Shown piece after piece: positions 60,641-64,000 of a stretch of 64,000 nt of DNA. The translations under genes were made by a program, and so were the position numbers. The stretch is taken from assembly GCA_038501785.1 (NCBI GenBank), contig JBAMJR010000070.1, forward strand, positions 818,501-882,500, read 5' to 3'. Origin of the DNA: Myoxocephalus aenaeus. Its lineage: Eukaryota; Chordata; Actinopteri; Perciformes; Cottidae. Positions within the stretch are counted from its first letter, which is position 1. Every line of letters starts with the position of its first letter. The notes below the pieces were generated by a model. It ran no database searches. It was not told the origin of the DNA and was given only the letters and a program-made list of their open reading frames with translations.

Positions 60641-63600
60641 AAACAAGTTGTTTCCTGTTGATGCTTGAAGCAGGAACCTGGTTGAGGCTCGAATGATAAA
60701 TGCTATGATAATATGATAAATACATATTTGACAAAGCAAGAGTGTGAAGGCTTTTTCGGTTACAACAATACACAACAAATATCAAAGTGTGCCCAGAGCT
60801 GCGTCAGTGTTTGACAAGACCATCAGCAAAATGAGCCACAAGCATGCCTCAAATGCTTACTTAAGGAATGCTTTATGGAGCGCAACGCCTCTGTTTGGGA
60901 CCTTATTACAATTCACGGTCATTAAATTAAACATTGTCCTGTTGGCTATTACAGGAGCTAGGGGAGGAAAGACGGTCTTTTCGGACAATCCCTCAGCACC
61001 TCTGAAAAATAGATTCTAGATAATTGACAGCAGGTCAGTGAGCCAGGGAAACTGAGGGTGAGAGGAAGAGAAACAGAAACACTGGCACATTTCCCAGACT
61101 TAAGATCTGAGTGTATACTCTTTCTAATTGAAGGTCAATTCGTCTTCCCAGTGAAACAACAGGTTGATTTACCCACACACCTAAACGCTGCTGTTGTGAA
61201 AAGGCAGGGGATCTAGCTGGAAGAGGCCAAGGAAGGGCAAGACAAAGCAGAGTGAAGAGGTGATGAATATGTTAACTGGAGACGACCCGGGGTGGAGGAG
61301 CCAGGGGCTTAGAGGCAGTAAAATCCTCACATTAACCGATTGCTATGGATTTTCCCAGGCTGTAAAAGAGGATCTGCTCCAGATTGTGTTAAACTGATCC
61401 AAAGGAACTGATGTCTAGGCCAACATGTCTGTCCGATACAGTCGTAATATGTGTGTGTGAGGGTTAGCGAGTGTGTGCGTATGTGCCAGTTTGAGTGTGC
61501 ACACAGGCAGGCAATAGCAGCCACAGTTACTTGACGTTCAAAGAGAAGAGATCAAAGGACAGCCCCCCTACTTCGGTCTCCTTCCTCAGGATTAAAACGA
61601 TCATCAATAATAATGGAGTGGAGCAGCGCAGTGGGCAAACTGGAGAGGAGCCTGAGCAGAAGCTGATAGGTCTCTCACCTGTCTGTATGTGTGTGTGCAT
61701 GTGTGTGATATCTTGGTGCTTTGCCACCGGGACAAGTGGGAGCAGAGACCATAAGCGCTGGCTGTTTCTCTGGAACTGCAGTCTGAACCATCCTTCTGAA
61801 ACATCATGCAATATTCACTTCTACATCAGCTTCACTTCTCACTTTGGGCTCCCCGGAGAGTCCCTGTGAAATGTATGAATGCATGTGTGTTTATGTGCTT
61901 GTGCATGCATGGCTCTCCTGCATCATGATAAACAAACAGAAAAAGACATCCTCCTATATGCCCTGTGTTTAGTGAGAAAGGGACAGTTCAAGCGCTGCTT
62001 ATATTCTTTCCTTTGGATGAAGAGAGAATTTTATCTTGCATAATGAAATGTTTATTTCATTTGCAAATTGTATAATAAACAAGGCCTTACTTATGCAGCA
62101 GAAGAGCCGGACTGTATTAATTAGCCTAAATTTATAGTTTGCATTAATCTATGAGGGCTTTATGTTCATACTAGCAGTTGCGGCCATAATGTGGTATTCA
62201 TTAGCTGCTTATTCATACTCACTTACACGGTCTGCGCTGCTTCTGACCTCGTTACATTACAAAATACTAAACATCTTCACATTACAGACAAATAATAAAA
62301 TAATATTTGCACCTCTCCACCCCAAAAAAAAGAAAGTGGTGGTAACGAAAGGGTCCGAGATCACTGCGATCCCTGTATTTGACACATTATGTGAACAGTG
62401 TGTAAAAGTCAGAAAACGGTAAGTATGGCAACTCCCGCACAAGATGAACGCCATCTCATGAACGGTAGTGCACGTGTTCGGAAAGTGAGACAGACCTTCC
62501 TCTCCTCGTCAATTGGAGCTTTTTCCCCAGGAGGAGAAAAAGGAGAGGTAGCTAATTAATTACAGTGACTGACGGCTCGGTGGTGAAGATCTAAGGAGGT
62601 GATAAATTGTGCAGTCGCACAACTATGACAGTAATCTGAGGCAATGCCCTACCTTCACTACCAACTGCTATCACACAAACCCACTTTTCCCTCTGAACCT
62701 CTATTGCAGCTGAGACAGAAAGAGGTTGGCAGGTAAAAAAAGGTCAAGGGTCACACAAATTCGACAATCACAGAGAGCTTTGCAAGCCAGCTCGAGGTTT
62801 GCTCTCAATTGGAAGCGGCAGCCTAATGTTGGATTATAAATGACCACAGAGCACTAATATTTCTGCCCTCTACTTCCTCAACGGCCATTCATCATGTGAC
62901 AAACTCAGGTGCCAAAAATGGATGTTCATCAAATGGCCAACAGCTGTGAGGCTGCTGCTCCTGCAAATGTGTGCGCTACAGCTACACAACACACCTCTGC
63001 TCAGTCGCTCGTTACCTGAGAAGGGATTAAAGGTGTTATCTTTACACTATTAGTAAAAGATTACAGATCAAGACGGTTCCATCTGCAAAATGTGTGAGAG
63101 ACACTAAACAGCTGGAAGTAACAGGAAGAGAGGCTTCCTGTATCATGTGTAGCAGCAGTGTGTGTAGCAGCAGTGTGTGCAGCACCACAGAGCAGCTGTC
63201 TGGCTTGAAAACCAGAGTTTAGTCCCAACAACACCTCACCTGATAGATGGTCTTCATTATCTCTTGCTTCCTCCGGAGAAAGCGCTCCGAATGTCCCTCT
63301 CTTGATCTTATCAGTCTCCTTTTTTAGATCAATAACAACCACCACACAATATACTAATCAACCGAATCCTCTATTGCCTTTAGTTGTGTTGTTATCTGGA
63401 ATTGTCAATCGATGTGGAAGGATAAAAATACGGGAATGCAACTTCATACTTTGAATACTTCATTAACTAGATAAATTAATTATTGTCTTGGAAGAGGTCA
63501 ATTGCAGGAAGTCTTAAACAATATTTAAAAAAAAAGTTCTCTCATAATTACTTTCAAGTCCTTTGAATTGATTGAACTAGATGTGCGATTGTTCCAATTT

Positions 63601-64000
63601 GCAGTGAAGGCGTTTGATTATCTGACTGTAACCTTGTGGGCTGGAGTTTGGGGAAATGCTGTCTTGTAATTGGCATAATTAAAAAGGAATGGAGAAGACA
63701 TATCAATGTGCGTCAGGCGACGGTGACTCAACGTGCACAATGTAAGGGAAGGACGTTTGGATTTGCAGTGGGAAACATAGAAGCACCCAGTGCTGGGTGC
63801 CAGCACCACTCAGCATCAATACTGCATGCAGTAATGCTGGAAAGCCAAGCGCTCCAGACCATGAGGCACACAAGAGGGCTAAAATAAGATCCAGCAGCCA
63901 GTGAGCTTTACAGCTCAAATAAGCTCTTATGTGGGAAAAACAGTTCTGCATGCATCATATTCTATCTGACAAGAAAACTGGGTCAGATGGATAATAATGT

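Overview
The window looks like nuclear DNA of a bony (probably teleost) fish. The genes are split by GT-AG introns, and coding sequence fills only a few percent of the 64 kb. Long (CA)n/(GT)n microsatellites and poly-G/poly-C runs are dense. There are remnants that look like fish LINE 3' ends. The proteins are clear vertebrate orthologues, with introns far shorter than in mammals. Nothing suggests a prokaryote, plasmid or virus.

Layout: (1) 0.99-1.32 kb, minus strand: a first coding exon (110 residues plus one base) of a gene that runs off the left edge. By position and orientation next to otud1 it is a candidate for kiaa1217 (sickle tail), but I do not recognise the peptide itself. (2) 1.4-22.8 kb: no recognisable gene. 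It holds microsatellites, a CpG-rich block at 20.9-21.4 kb with a plausible minus-strand first-exon donor, and a perfect CTCF-type motif at 21.83 kb. (3) 23.35-24.72 kb, minus strand: intact single-exon otud1, a deubiquitinase. (4) 24.7-28.1 kb: intergenic, with a second CTCF-like motif at 27.13 kb and the tgif1 promoter. (5) 28.47-33.18 kb, plus strand: complete tgif1 in three coding exons. (6) 33.2-36.7 kb: short spacer between two convergent genes. (7) 36.69-44.16 kb, minus strand: the last six coding exons of dlgap1, about 448 C-terminal residues. One is an 80-nt exon whose translation I assembled from its splice sites. (8) 44.2-64 kb: probably the next dlgap1 intron, holding repeats, a CpG-rich patch at 58.2-58.6 kb and a few weak exon-like segments.

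The genes do not form a pathway. OTUD1 removes ubiquitin chains, TGIF1 is a TALE-homeodomain co-repressor of TGF-beta/SMAD and retinoid signalling, and DLGAP1 is a postsynaptic scaffold. The tgif1-dlgap1 tail-to-tail pair is the same neighbour pair as on human 18p11.3, while otud1 (and kiaa1217, if correct) lie on human 10p12. The window may therefore join two blocks that are separate in human. I found no previously undescribed system. The most useful observations are the obligatory 80-nt dlgap1 exon carrying dynein-light-chain motifs, divergent CTCF-like motifs flanking otud1, and paired TGIF-type sites in the tgif1 promoter.
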